DNA of 64,000 bases from Candidatus Onthoplasma faecipullorum (lineage in GTDB: Bacteria; Bacillota; Clostridia; Christensenellales; UBA1242). Below, piece by piece: positions 17,271-26,592 of this stretch; the stretch's first letter is position 1; each line of letters opens with the position of its first letter. Below the pieces are notes generated by a model. That model did not search any database. It was not told the origin of the DNA and worked only from the letters and a program-made list of their open reading frames with translations. The position numbers and the translations under genes are program-made. The stretch covers positions 1-64,000 of the forward strand of contig DWVI01000009.1 in the NCBI GenBank assembly GCA_019120295.1, in the 5' to 3' direction.

Positions 17271-17955
17271 TTGTTTTCTCCATTGTGTGTAAGATTGAGT
17301 GTGCGAGCAAAAACTCTGCTGGATAGTATAGTGCTAAACATAAAATTCCAAACACTGCGCTAATCGAACTAAAAACGTTAAATAAAAGCATAAAGTCGGA
17401 TAAGAAGAATAACACACTACCAATTAAAATAATTAAATTTAAAGTTGATTTTTCTTTAACAAAATTTCCAATTGCCTTTCCAACCATAAGCGAAATTATT
17501 AATGCGTAAATAATGCAAACTATTTCCATTAAAACTGAACCATAATTGAAAATTGGAACAAGTGTGATAATTAATAATGATGGCACAAATATGCACGCAC
17601 CAAATAACAAATCTTTTAAGGTGAATTTGTGTAGATTTGAGTATGCAACCACAAATAATATATGCCCTATTGCAAATAAAGCCGCACCTGAGATAAAGTG
17701 AATGTTTAAAACAATGTCACCAAGCATGGCGAAAAATAAACCTGCAAACAACCAAATTGCAAATTTTAATTTACTTGTTTTTCTAATGGCAACACAAATC
17801 AAGTTTATTAAACCTAATACCACAAATAGCGCACTTGTGAAACCCTTTAGGGCAAGTCCACCATAAATAATGTAAAATACATCACTTATAATAATACCAA
17901 TTAAAAATATTAAATTTACAATAAAAAGGTTTAAATTATCTTTAATTTTCTGCAT
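17257..17955 (-). CDS. Lysoplasmalogenase (YhhN/TMEM86 family)
   Basis: 232 residues, about eight membrane helices. The family motifs are present: GLFFAMLGDIVLN near residue 75, GAALFAIGHILFVVAY near 91, and a final GSVLFFLSDFMLLFN near 180. TMEM86/YhhN enzymes hydrolyse the vinyl-ether bond of lysoplasmalogens, releasing a fatty aldehyde. AAGGAG precedes the ATG. The aldehyde dehydrogenase and alcohol dehydrogenase genes lie just upstream on the same strand, which could deal with the aldehyde product. The 213-nt gap to them carries no clear terminator. Confidence 0.75.
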   Translation of the reverse strand: MQKIKDNLNLFIVNLIFLIGIIISDVFYIIYGGLALKGFTSALFVVLGLINLICVAIRKTSKLKFAIWLFAGLFFAMLGDIVLNIHFISGAALFAIGHILFVVAYSNLHKFTLKDLLFGACIFVPSLLIITLVPIFNYGSVLMEIVCIIYALIISLMVGKAIGNFVKEKSTLNLIILIGSVLFFLSDFMLLFNVFSSISAVFGILCLALYYPAEFLLAHSILHTMEKTNDKE

Positions 17956-18168
17956 TTTTTCTCCTTAAAATTTATTTTTTATATTTTTTTCGAATTTTTT
18001 TAATTTAATCAACCATGAAAAGGCGCTAAAAATAAGCATTTTTTACATATATTTTAATTTTTTATATTTTTTAATAAATATTTATTACAAAAATAAATTT
18101 GTTTTTAAATATCTTGATATTTTTTTAATAATTTTTTTGACATTTAATTTTTTAATATTTAATGTTTT

Positions 18169-19554
18169 TTATTTTAAGAACCATTTAACTATTTTCATAT
18201 TAAATTTTTTGTATGGTTGATAACGCATTGGAAGGTCTAACCACGTCTTTTTATCTACTATACTTTTATAGTGAGAGAAGGTGTCAAAACCTAGTTTTCC
18301 GTGATAAGTTCCAATACCGCTTTGTTTTACCCCACCAAAGCCAAGCCTGTTAGACGCAATATGTATGATTGTATCGTTTATGCAACCGCCACCAAACTGA
18401 ATTGAATTGATAACCTTGTTTTGATTTTCCTTTCTTGATGAGAAAATGTAAAGCGCAAGCGGTGGGTTTAATTTTTTAACGTTTTGAATTGCTTCGTCTA
18501 AATTTTCAAAAGTTAAAACTGGTAAAATTGGTCCAAAAATTTCGTTTTTCATATCGTCTGCTTGGAAATTAGACTCTAAAATAGTTGGTTCAATTTTTAA
18601 ACTACTTTCGTCACTTTTTCCACCAAATATAACGTTATCTTCTTTAATTAGTGAATTCATTGCATTGAACTGCTTTATATTTATCATTTTTGGATAATCT
18701 GGGTTATGAATTGGGTCAACAGTATATTGCAACACAATTTGGCGCTCAATTTCTTTAACCAATTTATCCTTAATTGAAGAGTGACAATACAAATAGTCTG
18801 GCGCAACACAAGTTTGACCGCAGTTTAAAAATTTACCAAACACAATTCGCTTTGCGGTGAGTTCAATGTTTGTAGTTTCGTCCACTATGCATGGGCTTTT
18901 TCCGCCCATTTCAAGTGTAACAGGTGTGAAATGTTCGGCGGCGTGTTTCATAACAATTTCGCCAACGCGAGTGGAGCCTGTGTAAAAAATATAGTCAAAA
19001 TCAAGGTTTAGTAGTTCGGTGCACTCTTCCACTCCACCAAGCACGACATCAACATGACCACGCTCGAAAGTCATATCAATTAGTTCTTTTATAACGTCGC
19101 TTACATGCGGAGATATTTCACTCGGTTTGATAACCGCTGAGTTTCCTGCACTAATTGCGTCAACTAATGGGTCGATTGAAAGCATAAATGGATAGTTCCA
19201 AGGACTAATTATTAGTGCACTTCCATACGGACTTGGTATCATATAACTTTTTGCGTGAAATTGCGTGATAGGTGATGCAACGCGCTTTGGTCTAGCAAAC
19301 GAACGAATGTTTTTTAACATATAATTTATTTCGGTTAGCACTATTCCCACTTCGGTCATATACGCTTCATTTTCGCTTTTATTAAGGTCGATTTTTAGTG
19401 CTTCGTAAATTTTAGGAAGCATAATCATTATGTTTTTCTTTAATTTTTTAAGCGCTTCTATCCTATTTTTTACGTTTAGCATTTTGTATGAATTAAAATA
19501 CTCTTTTTGACTATTAAATACATCTAAAATATTCTTTTTAACACTATCTTCCAT
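18169..19554 (-). CDS. NAD(P)-dependent aldehyde dehydrogenase (class 3, YwdH-like)
   Basis: 461 residues, the short form typical of class 3 / fatty-aldehyde type enzymes that have a hydrophobic or basic tail (here KFNMKIVKWFLK). The catalytic Glu is in TLEMGGKSP, the catalytic Cys in NCGQTCVAPDY, and the cofactor strand is FYTGSTRVGEIVMKH. It would oxidise (or act on) medium or long-chain aldehydes, possibly at the membrane. The start overlaps the upstream alcohol dehydrogenase by 11 nt with GAGGTG as ribosome site, a tight two-gene unit. Confidence 0.92.
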   Translation of the reverse strand: MEDSVKKNILDVFNSQKEYFNSYKMLNVKNRIEALKKLKKNIMIMLPKIYEALKIDLNKSENEAYMTEVGIVLTEINYMLKNIRSFARPKRVASPITQFHAKSYMIPSPYGSALIISPWNYPFMLSIDPLVDAISAGNSAVIKPSEISPHVSDVIKELIDMTFERGHVDVVLGGVEECTELLNLDFDYIFYTGSTRVGEIVMKHAAEHFTPVTLEMGGKSPCIVDETTNIELTAKRIVFGKFLNCGQTCVAPDYLYCHSSIKDKLVKEIERQIVLQYTVDPIHNPDYPKMINIKQFNAMNSLIKEDNVIFGGKSDESSLKIEPTILESNFQADDMKNEIFGPILPVLTFENLDEAIQNVKKLNPPLALYIFSSRKENQNKVINSIQFGGGCINDTIIHIASNRLGFGGVKQSGIGTYHGKLGFDTFSHYKSIVDKKTWLDLPMRYQPYKKFNMKIVKWFLK

Positions 19555-20749
19555 TTTTCACCTCATGATAAATTTTTTCTAGTTGCTCTGCGGTGTAAAG
19601 TTTTGGCACAGGATATAATGGGTTTGCTTCTTTTTCAGCAGTTTTAGCAAGAGACGGAATATCTTCTTCTTTAATTTCGTCAATTGTTCTCCCAATTTGC
19701 ATGGTGTTATTTAATTCTTCAATTTTTTCAATAAAGATTTTTGCGCCCACTTCAATTGGTGTGTCCTTATCAAATAAATTGGCATACATGCCCATTTCCC
19801 ATAACTTTTTATAAATACATTTTCCATATAATTTTAACATATAAGGCATTATTATTGCATTGGCTTTACCGTGCGCGACGTTATATTTTCCGCCAAGCGA
19901 GTGCGCGATTGCGTGAATGTAACCTACGTACGAAACTGTGAAAGCAACACCTGCTAAGTATGCTGCTTTTAACATATTTGAACGCGCTTCTAGATTGCTA
20001 CCGTCATTGTAAGCGGTGAGTAAATTTTCAAAAATTAGTTTGGTTGCATCAAGTGCACATTTCCTGGTTTTCTTTGTGGTTGATCTTCCAATGTAGGCTT
20101 CAACTGCGTGAGTTAGTGCGTCCATACCAGTTGCAGCAGTGATTGATTTTGGTAAACCCACTGTTAGGTTTGCATCTAACATTGCGTAACTTGGTATTAG
20201 CGGAAAATCGTTGATTGCATATTTGTGGCGCGTGTTGCTATCTGTGATAACTGCGGCGAGTGTTGTTTCACTACCTGTTCCCGCCGTGGTTGGAACGGCA
20301 ATAAGCAAAGGTGTTTTCTTCATAACTTTTAACACACCTTTCATTTTACCAAGCGGTTTATTTGGGCGTGCCACACGTGCACCTACTGCTTTTGCGCAGT
20401 CCATACTAGAACCGCCACCAAACGCAATTATTGCTGTGCAATCATTGTCGTAATACAATTTTAGTGCTTCGTCCACATCGTCGGTTGTTGGGTTGGCATG
20501 TGTTCCGTCATAGATTGTTAACTTAATATTTTCTTTTTTAATCTCTTCTTCTAAACTTTTTGTTAAACCAAGTGAGTTTATGCCCTTATCTGTTACAAGC
20601 AACACAGATTTAACATTCCGCTCTTTTAAAACGCCAACCAATTCGCCATTGTTATCTAAAATTTTAGGTTCACGATATGGCAAAATTGGAATTGCAATTC
20701 TAAAAATTGTTTGATAAGTTCTGCAATATAATTTTTTAAAAAAATTCAT
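19544..20749 (-). CDS. Iron-containing alcohol dehydrogenase
   Basis: 401 residues of the group III Fe-ADH fold: nucleotide-binding half with FGGGSSMDCAKAVGA, then PTTAGTGSETT, and metal ligands in MDALTHAVEAY and HAIAHSLGGKYNVAHGKANA. The N-terminus has an unusual aromatic, membrane-friendly lead (MNFFKKLYCRTYQTIFRIAIPILPYR). It should interconvert an aldehyde and an alcohol with NAD(P)H. AAGGAGATTAT precedes the ATG, and the aldehyde dehydrogenase gene overlaps its end. Substrate unknown; butanol-type and fatty-aldehyde roles are both possible. Confidence 0.93.
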   Translation of the reverse strand: MNFFKKLYCRTYQTIFRIAIPILPYREPKILDNNGELVGVLKERNVKSVLLVTDKGINSLGLTKSLEEEIKKENIKLTIYDGTHANPTTDDVDEALKLYYDNDCTAIIAFGGGSSMDCAKAVGARVARPNKPLGKMKGVLKVMKKTPLLIAVPTTAGTGSETTLAAVITDSNTRHKYAINDFPLIPSYAMLDANLTVGLPKSITAATGMDALTHAVEAYIGRSTTKKTRKCALDATKLIFENLLTAYNDGSNLEARSNMLKAAYLAGVAFTVSYVGYIHAIAHSLGGKYNVAHGKANAIIMPYMLKLYGKCIYKKLWEMGMYANLFDKDTPIEVGAKIFIEKIEELNNTMQIGRTIDEIKEEDIPSLAKTAEKEANPLYPVPKLYTAEQLEKIYHEVKNGR

Positions 20750-20899
20750 ATAATCTCCTTTTTAATTAAAATTAAAACTTTGGTATATTTTTTTGTTTTA
20801 TAAAATTTATAATAGGTTTAAAATTAAAATAATAAATAGTTTTAATAATTACATATATCTATTAAAAATCATACAATAATAGACAAATGTACATTTTTG

Positions 20900-20928
20900 A
20901 TTTTAATAAACGTAAAAATTTTAGTCAA
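20900..20928 (-). promoter_or_regulatory. Candidate promoter of the alcohol/aldehyde dehydrogenase operon
   Basis: TTGACT (20923-20928), 17-bp spacer, TAAAAT (20900-20905) on the minus strand. It would give a leader of about 145 nt, AT-rich and without an obvious structure. The rest of the 20750-21104 gap holds only this and the thrS terminator. Confidence 0.45.
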
Positions 20929-20935
20929 ATAATTA

Positions 20936-20970
20936 TAAAAAAAAGGTGCAAATTGCATATTTTTGCACCT
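20936..20970 (-). terminator. Terminator of thrS
   Basis: Nine-bp stem AGGTGCAAA / TTTGCACCT with a nine-base loop; on the minus strand it is followed by a run of at least seven T. Confidence 0.85.
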
Positions 20971-21104
20971 AAATTATAAACATTTGTCAACTTTTTGTTT
21001 AATTTTTTATTTTTTACCACTAAATTTGTTTATCGATACTATAATATTAACGAATTATAATTTAAAAGTTTTAAAATTGAAAACTATACAAAATTTTAAT
21101 AATT

Positions 21105-22862
21105 TTATAAAGTTTTATTTGAAATGGCGAGTTTTAATTCAGTGATAAAATCTTGAAGAGTATGAGTTGTTGTATCTTTACTGCCACGCTTTCTAACAGC
21201 CACGGTTCCGTCTGCCATTTCTTTATCACCTAGCACTAAAATGTATGGCGATTTTTCAAGCACTGCTGAGCGAATTTTCTTTCCAACACTTTCGTTTTCA
21301 AGGTCGCACTCAACTCTAATTCCATTTTCTTTTAAAGCGGTTTCAACTGATTTTGCGTAAAGGTCATTGTGTTCGCTAACTGTGATAATTTTTGCCTGCA
21401 CTGGGCTTAACCAAACTGGTAAATTGCCCTTTGTTTCTTCCAAAATAAATGCAACAAATCTATCAAGTGAACCTAAAATTGCGCGGTGAATAACCACAGG
21501 ACGCACACGCTCACCCTTTTCGTCAACATACTCTAATTCAAAACGTTCTGGAAGTTGGTAGTCTAGTTGCACAGTTGAAAGTGTTATATCGTGCCCGATT
21601 GCGCTTTCCACTTGCACGTCAATTTTAGGGCCATAGAACGCGGCTTCTCCTTCTGCTTCGTAGTATTCGGCGCCTGAATTTTTTAATATTTCACGTAAGG
21701 CATTCTCGCTTTTTACCCATAAATCGTCATTGCCAAAATATTTTTCAGTGTTGTTTTTATCTCTTAGTGACAATCTGAATTTGTAATTTCTAAAGCCAAA
21801 ATCTTTGTAAACGTCCAAAATCAATTTGATAACACCTTCAACTTCTTCCTTGATTTGGTCTGGTCGGCAGAAAATGTGGCTATCATTTTGAGTGAACGCG
21901 CGCGAACGCTCAATTCCACAAAGCGCGCCACTTGCTTCATACCTAAAATCGTTTGCAATTTCAGCAAGGCGCAAAGGCAAATCGCGATATGAATGCATAA
22001 AGTTTTTATAAATCATCATATGGTGTGGACAATTCATAGGTCGCAAAACATATGCTTCGTCGTCTAGTTCCATTGCTGGGAACATATCGTCCTTATAATG
22101 CTCCCAATGGCCTGATGTTTTGTATAGGTTTACGTTTCCAAGCGATGGTGTCATAACGTGTTGATAACCAAGCGCAATTTCCTTATTTATAATGTAATCA
22201 GATAGTTCACGGCGAACTATATATCCTTTTGGAAGCCACATAGGAAGACCTTTACCAACAAGTTCAGAGAACATAAATATGCCAAGTTCTTTTCCTAGTT
22301 TTCTATGGTCGCGCTCACGCGCTTCTTCTTCACGCCTGATGCACTCTTTTAAATCGTCCTTGTTTAAAAAACCGTAAACGTAAATACGAGTTAACATTTT
22401 GTTTTTCTCGCTTCCAAGCCAATAAGCGCCGTTCACTCTATTCATTTTAAACGAAAAACCGCGCAAAAATTTGGTGTTTTCTACGTGCGGACCACGGCAT
22501 AAATCATAAAAATCGTCACCTGTGTAGTACACCGTTATCTTTTCGCCGTCTTCTAAGCGGTCTATTAGTTGCAATTTGTATGGTTCGGCCTTAAACAATT
22601 CGTGCGCTTTATCTTTGCTTACTTCCACACACTTAAAATCTTGATTTCTTGCAATGATTTCTTTCATTTTTTCTTCAATGCGTGGAAAATCTTCCGCTGA
22701 AACGGTTAGATTATCAAAATCGTAATAAAAACCATTGTCTATTGCAGGACCAATAGCAAGTTTTGCGTCTGGATATAACTCCTTAATAGCCTTTGCGAGC
22801 ACATGCGACATACTGTGGCGGTACATATGTTGTTTTTCATTAAATTCAATATCTTTTTCCAT
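21105..22862 (-). CDS. thrS: Threonyl-tRNA synthetase lacking the TGS domain
   Basis: 585 residues, about 60 shorter than usual. It starts directly in the editing domain (HMYRHSMSHVLAKAIKELYPDAKLA), so the N-terminal TGS domain is absent. The start is firm: AAAGGAGAAGATT stands before the ATG and a T-box leader lies upstream. The editing HxxxH, class II motifs (YEASGALCGIERSRAFTQND, the catalytic MNCPHHMM, IHRAILGSLDRFVAFI) and the anticodon-binding domain are intact. It charges tRNA-Thr. Transcription is controlled by the upstream T-box. Confidence 0.97.
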   Translation of the reverse strand: MEKDIEFNEKQHMYRHSMSHVLAKAIKELYPDAKLAIGPAIDNGFYYDFDNLTVSAEDFPRIEEKMKEIIARNQDFKCVEVSKDKAHELFKAEPYKLQLIDRLEDGEKITVYYTGDDFYDLCRGPHVENTKFLRGFSFKMNRVNGAYWLGSEKNKMLTRIYVYGFLNKDDLKECIRREEEARERDHRKLGKELGIFMFSELVGKGLPMWLPKGYIVRRELSDYIINKEIALGYQHVMTPSLGNVNLYKTSGHWEHYKDDMFPAMELDDEAYVLRPMNCPHHMMIYKNFMHSYRDLPLRLAEIANDFRYEASGALCGIERSRAFTQNDSHIFCRPDQIKEEVEGVIKLILDVYKDFGFRNYKFRLSLRDKNNTEKYFGNDDLWVKSENALREILKNSGAEYYEAEGEAAFYGPKIDVQVESAIGHDITLSTVQLDYQLPERFELEYVDEKGERVRPVVIHRAILGSLDRFVAFILEETKGNLPVWLSPVQAKIITVSEHNDLYAKSVETALKENGIRVECDLENESVGKKIRSAVLEKSPYILVLGDKEMADGTVAVRKRGSKDTTTHTLQDFITELKLAISNKTL

Positions 22863-22972
22863 AATCTTCTCCTTTTTTATGTTACTAATTTAAGTTAGTT
22901 TTTGTTTTTTGTATGAAATTTGAATTTAATTATTCTTTCTATTTAAAAATTAGTGTTGTGCAATTTTTTAAT

Positions 22973-23308
22973 AAAAAAATCCCATACTCAAACGTAAGGG
23001 ACGATAATTACCGCGGTTCCACCCTAATTGATATGCTTTTGAACGAAAAATTTTAATTTTTTATTTTACTTTTAATAAACTTTTTTTAAGCATTGGTTAT
23101 CTGTTTTGCTAAATTAAAATAGTAAATCACTGAATAATTTTGGTTTATTAAGTAATTTGCATATCCACTTAATTTGCAAGAATTCACTTGCGTTGACCTA
23201 ATTGGTGGTTTCAAATATAGATGTTTTGCGCAAATCTCAGCCGGCATGCACTCTCTGTAAAAATTGAACTATATTCTACTTGTCCAATCAATAGCCTATT
23301 TAACTATA
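22973..23308 (-). promoter_or_regulatory. T-box riboswitch of thrS
   Basis: Reading the minus strand: a stem I region begins near 23308 (GGACAAGTAG with the AGTA element, AGAGAGTGCATGCCGGCTG at its top), a candidate Thr specifier ACC at 23207-23209, the T-box sequence AGGGTGGAACCGCG at 23012-23025, and a terminator hairpin TCCCTTAC / GTATGGGA with a T run at 22973-23001. Uncharged tRNA-Thr would favour the antiterminator and switch thrS on. Confidence 0.93.
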
Positions 23309-23311
23309 GTT

Positions 23312-23340
23312 ATGTTATCAAAATTTCATTACATTGTCAA
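23312..23340 (-). promoter_or_regulatory. Promoter of thrS
   Basis: TTGACA (23335-23340), 17-bp spacer, TAACAT (23312-23317), minus strand, immediately upstream of the T-box. Confidence 0.65.
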
Positions 23341-23404
23341 TAAAATTAGCCTAAAATTTTATGTTTTTATTGTTTTAATGAAAAGTTTTTGTTGATTTTT
23401 ATCA

Positions 23405-23436
23405 TAAAAAAAGATTTATTATTTGCTAATAAATCT
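23405..23436 (-). terminator. Terminator after the WG-repeat gene
   Basis: Perfect 10-bp stem AGATTTATTA / TAATAAATCT with a 5-nt loop and a T7 run on the minus strand, 14 nt after the stop codon. Confidence 0.85.
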
Positions 23437-23449
23437 CCCTATTTTTCTA

Positions 23450-23959
23450 TTAGTTTAAATCTAGCGTTTCGGTTTGAGTTTCAACATTATCACCATTTTT
23501 ATCAATGGAAAACCTTTCTCCGTTTTTAACCACTTGCGCAATGCCCTTGTGGAAATTTGATGCTTCGTCAAATTGGCATTCTATCACTTCTTTACCCATT
23601 CTATCAGTGTAGCCATACAAGCCATTTCTCATAACGCGAGTAAGACCATCTGATGATGAATTAAAATTGTTATATTTCAATTCGTTTAATGTTTTACCGT
23701 CTTTGTTGATATACTCCCAGTCGTCCTTTCTAAAAACGCGGGCAACCCCATTTACAAAATCACCTGCTTTTTTATACATGTACGTAATAACAAGTTTGCC
23801 TTCTTCATTTAAATAGCCCCACAGACCATATTTCTTCACACATGCGCGACCGCATGAAAATTCTTTTGCATCTTCAAATTGACAGGCAACAACCAACTTG
23901 TTATTATCACTAACATATCCATACTTTTTTGTTTTTTTATCAAAATAAGGTTTCAACAT
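23450..23959 (-). CDS. WG-repeat protein
   Basis: 169 residues made of about four repeats of 35-45 residues with the WG/KWG signature (YGYVSDNNKLVV, LWGYLNEEGKLV, DWEYINKDGKTL, LYGYTDRMGKEV), each followed by FxxAxxFxxGxAxV-like segments. Such repeats form beta-rich scaffolds of unknown function common in Firmicutes and Bacteroidota. There is no signal peptide. It is insulated from thrS by its own terminator. Confidence 0.85.
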   Translation of the reverse strand: MLKPYFDKKTKKYGYVSDNNKLVVACQFEDAKEFSCGRACVKKYGLWGYLNEEGKLVITYMYKKAGDFVNGVARVFRKDDWEYINKDGKTLNELKYNNFNSSSDGLTRVMRNGLYGYTDRMGKEVIECQFDEASNFHKGIAQVVKNGERFSIDKNGDNVETQTETLDLN

Positions 23960-24016
23960 ACCAACTCCTTATTGGAGTTTAACATAGAATTATAAAATTG
24001 TCAATATCACAAAATT

Positions 24017-24769
24017 TTAATTTTTCATATAGATTTTTAAGCGGTTGCAGAATACGTTACTTAAAAAACTAACTGCTTCACTATCCGAATTTTCGTTTAA
24101 GTATACGTCAATATAACTTGGGCAATTATTTAACACATTTGTGATTAAATCGAGAGAATTATGGCAAACGCATATTTTTTTCACGCGTGCGTTTTTATTT
24201 TTCATATTATAAATGCTATAATCTTCTCCGCTCACCACAACTTTAATTTTATACACCAAATTATCCATGGTGTTTATTAAAAATTTGATTACATCTAAAA
24301 AGGTGGAAGAATTAAATAGCGTGATATTGTCGCTACTAAGAGTTGCCAAATTATCCCAATGCTGTTTTAAAGGAACAAGGCGAAATTCTAGGAAACTATC
24401 AACAAAAAATGTGTCGTTAAAAATTAAAATTTTATTAAGTGCGCTTTCGTCTGTTGCTTTATCGAACAACGCCAACACTTTAATGTAGGCATTGAAAGCA
24501 AGTGTGTCAGAAAGCGGATTTTTGATTTTTTGTTTTAGGTAGTTAATTTTATACTGGCTCTCTATGTAATCAATAATCGTTTCTCTTAAAATGGCTTCGC
24601 AAACTTCTAGTTTGGTTTCGTCAAAAGCAATTAAAAGATAAACGAAATTATTATCCGCGTAAGTTGTAACTATATTCTTACAAAAATCTATTTTAGCGGT
24701 TAAATTTGCGTGCAAAAACTCTATTATTTCTTTATTTTTCACCCTGGTAGCAAGGGCTATCTCTCTCAT
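24017..24769 (-). CDS. Unknown protein, possibly YtxC-like
   Basis: 250 residues, no membrane segment or signal. The start has AGAGG ahead of the ATG. Repeated hydrophobic-helical segments (NNFVYLLIAFDETKLEVCEAILRETIIDYI) and the nearby thrS suggest a relative of YtxC, a Firmicutes protein usually encoded next to thrS and annotated as sporulation-linked. The similarity is based on size, general pattern and neighbourhood, not on a firm motif. A WG-repeat gene separates it from thrS. Confidence 0.5.
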   Translation of the reverse strand: MREIALATRVKNKEIIEFLHANLTAKIDFCKNIVTTYADNNFVYLLIAFDETKLEVCEAILRETIIDYIESQYKINYLKQKIKNPLSDTLAFNAYIKVLALFDKATDESALNKILIFNDTFFVDSFLEFRLVPLKQHWDNLATLSSDNITLFNSSTFLDVIKFLINTMDNLVYKIKVVVSGEDYSIYNMKNKNARVKKICVCHNSLDLITNVLNNCPSYIDVYLNENSDSEAVSFLSNVFCNRLKIYMKN

Positions 24770-25177
24770 ATAAAACCTCTAATTTATCATATGCATAAAA
24801 ATATATTTTACTCATTAAAAATTTGTCATATTTTGTAAATCGGTCAATTTGGTTTATATTTTTTAAAAATAACTAATATTTTAAAATGTTTTTTAGTTGG
24901 AAATTATTAAAATTTGGCCTTTAAACGCATTCTTTTTAACGCATCTTTTTAATAACAAAATTATCTATAAATTGCATACAGTAGATTGGGGACAAATTAT
25001 GTATCACTTCTTTTATAGAATTGGTTGTTGCGATTGCGTTAGGGTTTCTAATCTATCAACTCCGCTTCGCGCACGTACGTGTTGCAGATATAACCCATGC
25101 AATTGCTCATGCCACAACTTTAATTATTATTTTTAACTCGTAAAATATATTCAATGCCAAATTAAAATAAGCAGTAA
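24770..25177. other. Intergenic region with a possible hydrophobic peptide remnant
   Basis: Mostly AT-rich. In the plus strand, 24985-25143 is open (52 codons from an ATT) and reads as a plausible membrane peptide: IELVVAIALGFLIYQLRF followed by AHVRVADITHAIAHATT. It has no ATG, no ribosome site and higher GC than its surroundings. It may be a relic of a larger membrane protein. Confidence 0.25.
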
Positions 25178-25232
25178 AAAACAAGCAAATCACTCGTTTA
25201 ATTTATCGTTTGTAAAATGCTTGTTTTTTTTA
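25178..25232 (-). terminator. Terminator of the 208-residue membrane protein gene
   Basis: Stem AAACAAGCA / TGCTTGTTT across a long loop, followed on the minus strand by a T run; it also has eight T on the plus strand and could work both ways. Confidence 0.65.
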
Positions 25233-25234
25233 GT

Positions 25235-25861
25235 TTACGCTTGCGCTTCAACTTCTTGTTCTGTTTGTGGTTGTTTCTTTGCCTTAACAAAGAAGATTGT
25301 TGAAATAACTGCAAATGCAATTAAAGCAACTTCCACAACACCCATAATAACCGCGAACACAATAGCGCCCGTGCAAGTCATTGATACCGGTTCTTCACCT
25401 GGTTCTGCTGGCATAGTCATCTTGAAAGCATTTACATCTGTTACAATCATAGCAGAATTATCACCGTTTTCCCAGAAAGCATTCCATTCTTCTTCGTTTG
25501 CTTTAAGAGCATCAACACCTTGGCGATATTCTTCTTCTGTCATTCCTTCTACAATGAAAGCAATCTTATCACCATTTCGTATAATCCATACGCCGGTTTT
25601 AATTTCTTGCATCTCAATGCCAGAGTAAGTGCCCATTGTCATATAAGCGCGTTCATCGCTCACGATTTCGAATTCAACGCTTACTGTTGTACCGGCTGGT
25701 GTGTCTAACGTCGCATCTTCTTCTGAGATTGTTTCTGAATATGCATAAGTCATACCATAACTTACTGGGCGCGCAAGCATTCCAATGTATAGCCCAAGAA
25801 CAGCAACTGCCAACACAAGTAAAACAATCATAACAGGCAATTTAGATAAAAATTTTTTCAT
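25235..25861 (-). CDS. Unknown two-pass membrane protein behind a G10 ribosome site
   Basis: 208 residues. One membrane segment at residues 9-28, an acidic extracytoplasmic domain of about 140 residues (YSETISEEDATLDTPAGTTV and WNAFWENGDNSAM segments), a second membrane segment at about 165-192, and a charged tail (KAKKQPQTEQEVEAQA). No family is recognised. In the mRNA a run of ten G (25868-25877) occupies the Shine-Dalgarno position, 6 nt before the ATG, so changes in tract length could alter expression. Confidence 0.8.
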   Translation of the reverse strand: MKKFLSKLPVMIVLLVLAVAVLGLYIGMLARPVSYGMTYAYSETISEEDATLDTPAGTTVSVEFEIVSDERAYMTMGTYSGIEMQEIKTGVWIIRNGDKIAFIVEGMTEEEYRQGVDALKANEEEWNAFWENGDNSAMIVTDVNAFKMTMPAEPGEEPVSMTCTGAIVFAVIMGVVEVALIAFAVISTIFFVKAKKQPQTEQEVEAQA

Positions 25862-26055
25862 ATACTTCCCCCCCCCCTTTTTTATTTTTATCTGCTATAA
25901 AAAATTTAACAAAAATTGACGGCGTGTGTCAACCATAATTTATATGAATTTGTAAAATTATTTGTTAATTTGTAAAAAATGCATAATTTTTTAATATTTT
26001 TGGCTAATTTAACAAATAAAAATAAAAAAAAGTGGCATAAAGCCACTTAAAATGA

Positions 26056-26592
26056 TTAGATATTTAATTCTCTACCACTATTTAAGTATTCAATTGCTGG
26101 TTTAAGTAGGTCAGGGTCGGAAGACGCAATTTTGTTTACAATCATGTTGAATAATTCATTTTCTTCTTTTTGTTGCTCTTCGTCTGTTAATGATTTGTCG
26201 TTTGCAAGTTTATCTTCAATATTTCTGCGTAAAATCTTTAAGCAATCGTCAATGAAAGGTGTACATTTAAAATCTTCTTCTTTTAAATTTAAGAATGTAT
26301 TAAACATATTGTCTGATAACAAAAATGCACGAATACTATCACGCCATTTATCAAAAATTTCACCTTCCAAAATCAACTCTGAATATCTACCAAAAACAAA
26401 ATATCTGTTATCATTGCTAATTAGCACGATTGTGCCATTATCATTTTGTATTTTATATTCAACTATATCTTCTGCAAGTAACATTTTATATTCATTATAA
26501 AATGCCATTGTGCCATCTTCTTTCACTTTCACCTTAATTGGCTTAAAACCATCAACTTTTAAAGTTATAAATTTTTTATTATCGTTTAACAT
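26056..26592 (-). CDS. Unknown soluble protein
   Basis: 178 residues, not recognised. The N-terminal 80 residues alternate polar and hydrophobic (FITLKVDGFKPIKVKVKEDG, TIVLISNDNRYFVFGRYSEL), like a small beta barrel; the C-terminal half is acidic and helical (LTDEEQQKEENELFNMIVNKI). AAGGAGAAATAA precedes the ATG. It appears to be a single-gene unit. Confidence 0.75.
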   Translation of the reverse strand: MLNDNKKFITLKVDGFKPIKVKVKEDGTMAFYNEYKMLLAEDIVEYKIQNDNGTIVLISNDNRYFVFGRYSELILEGEIFDKWRDSIRAFLLSDNMFNTFLNLKEEDFKCTPFIDDCLKILRRNIEDKLANDKSLTDEEQQKEENELFNMIVNKIASSDPDLLKPAIEYLNSGRELNI

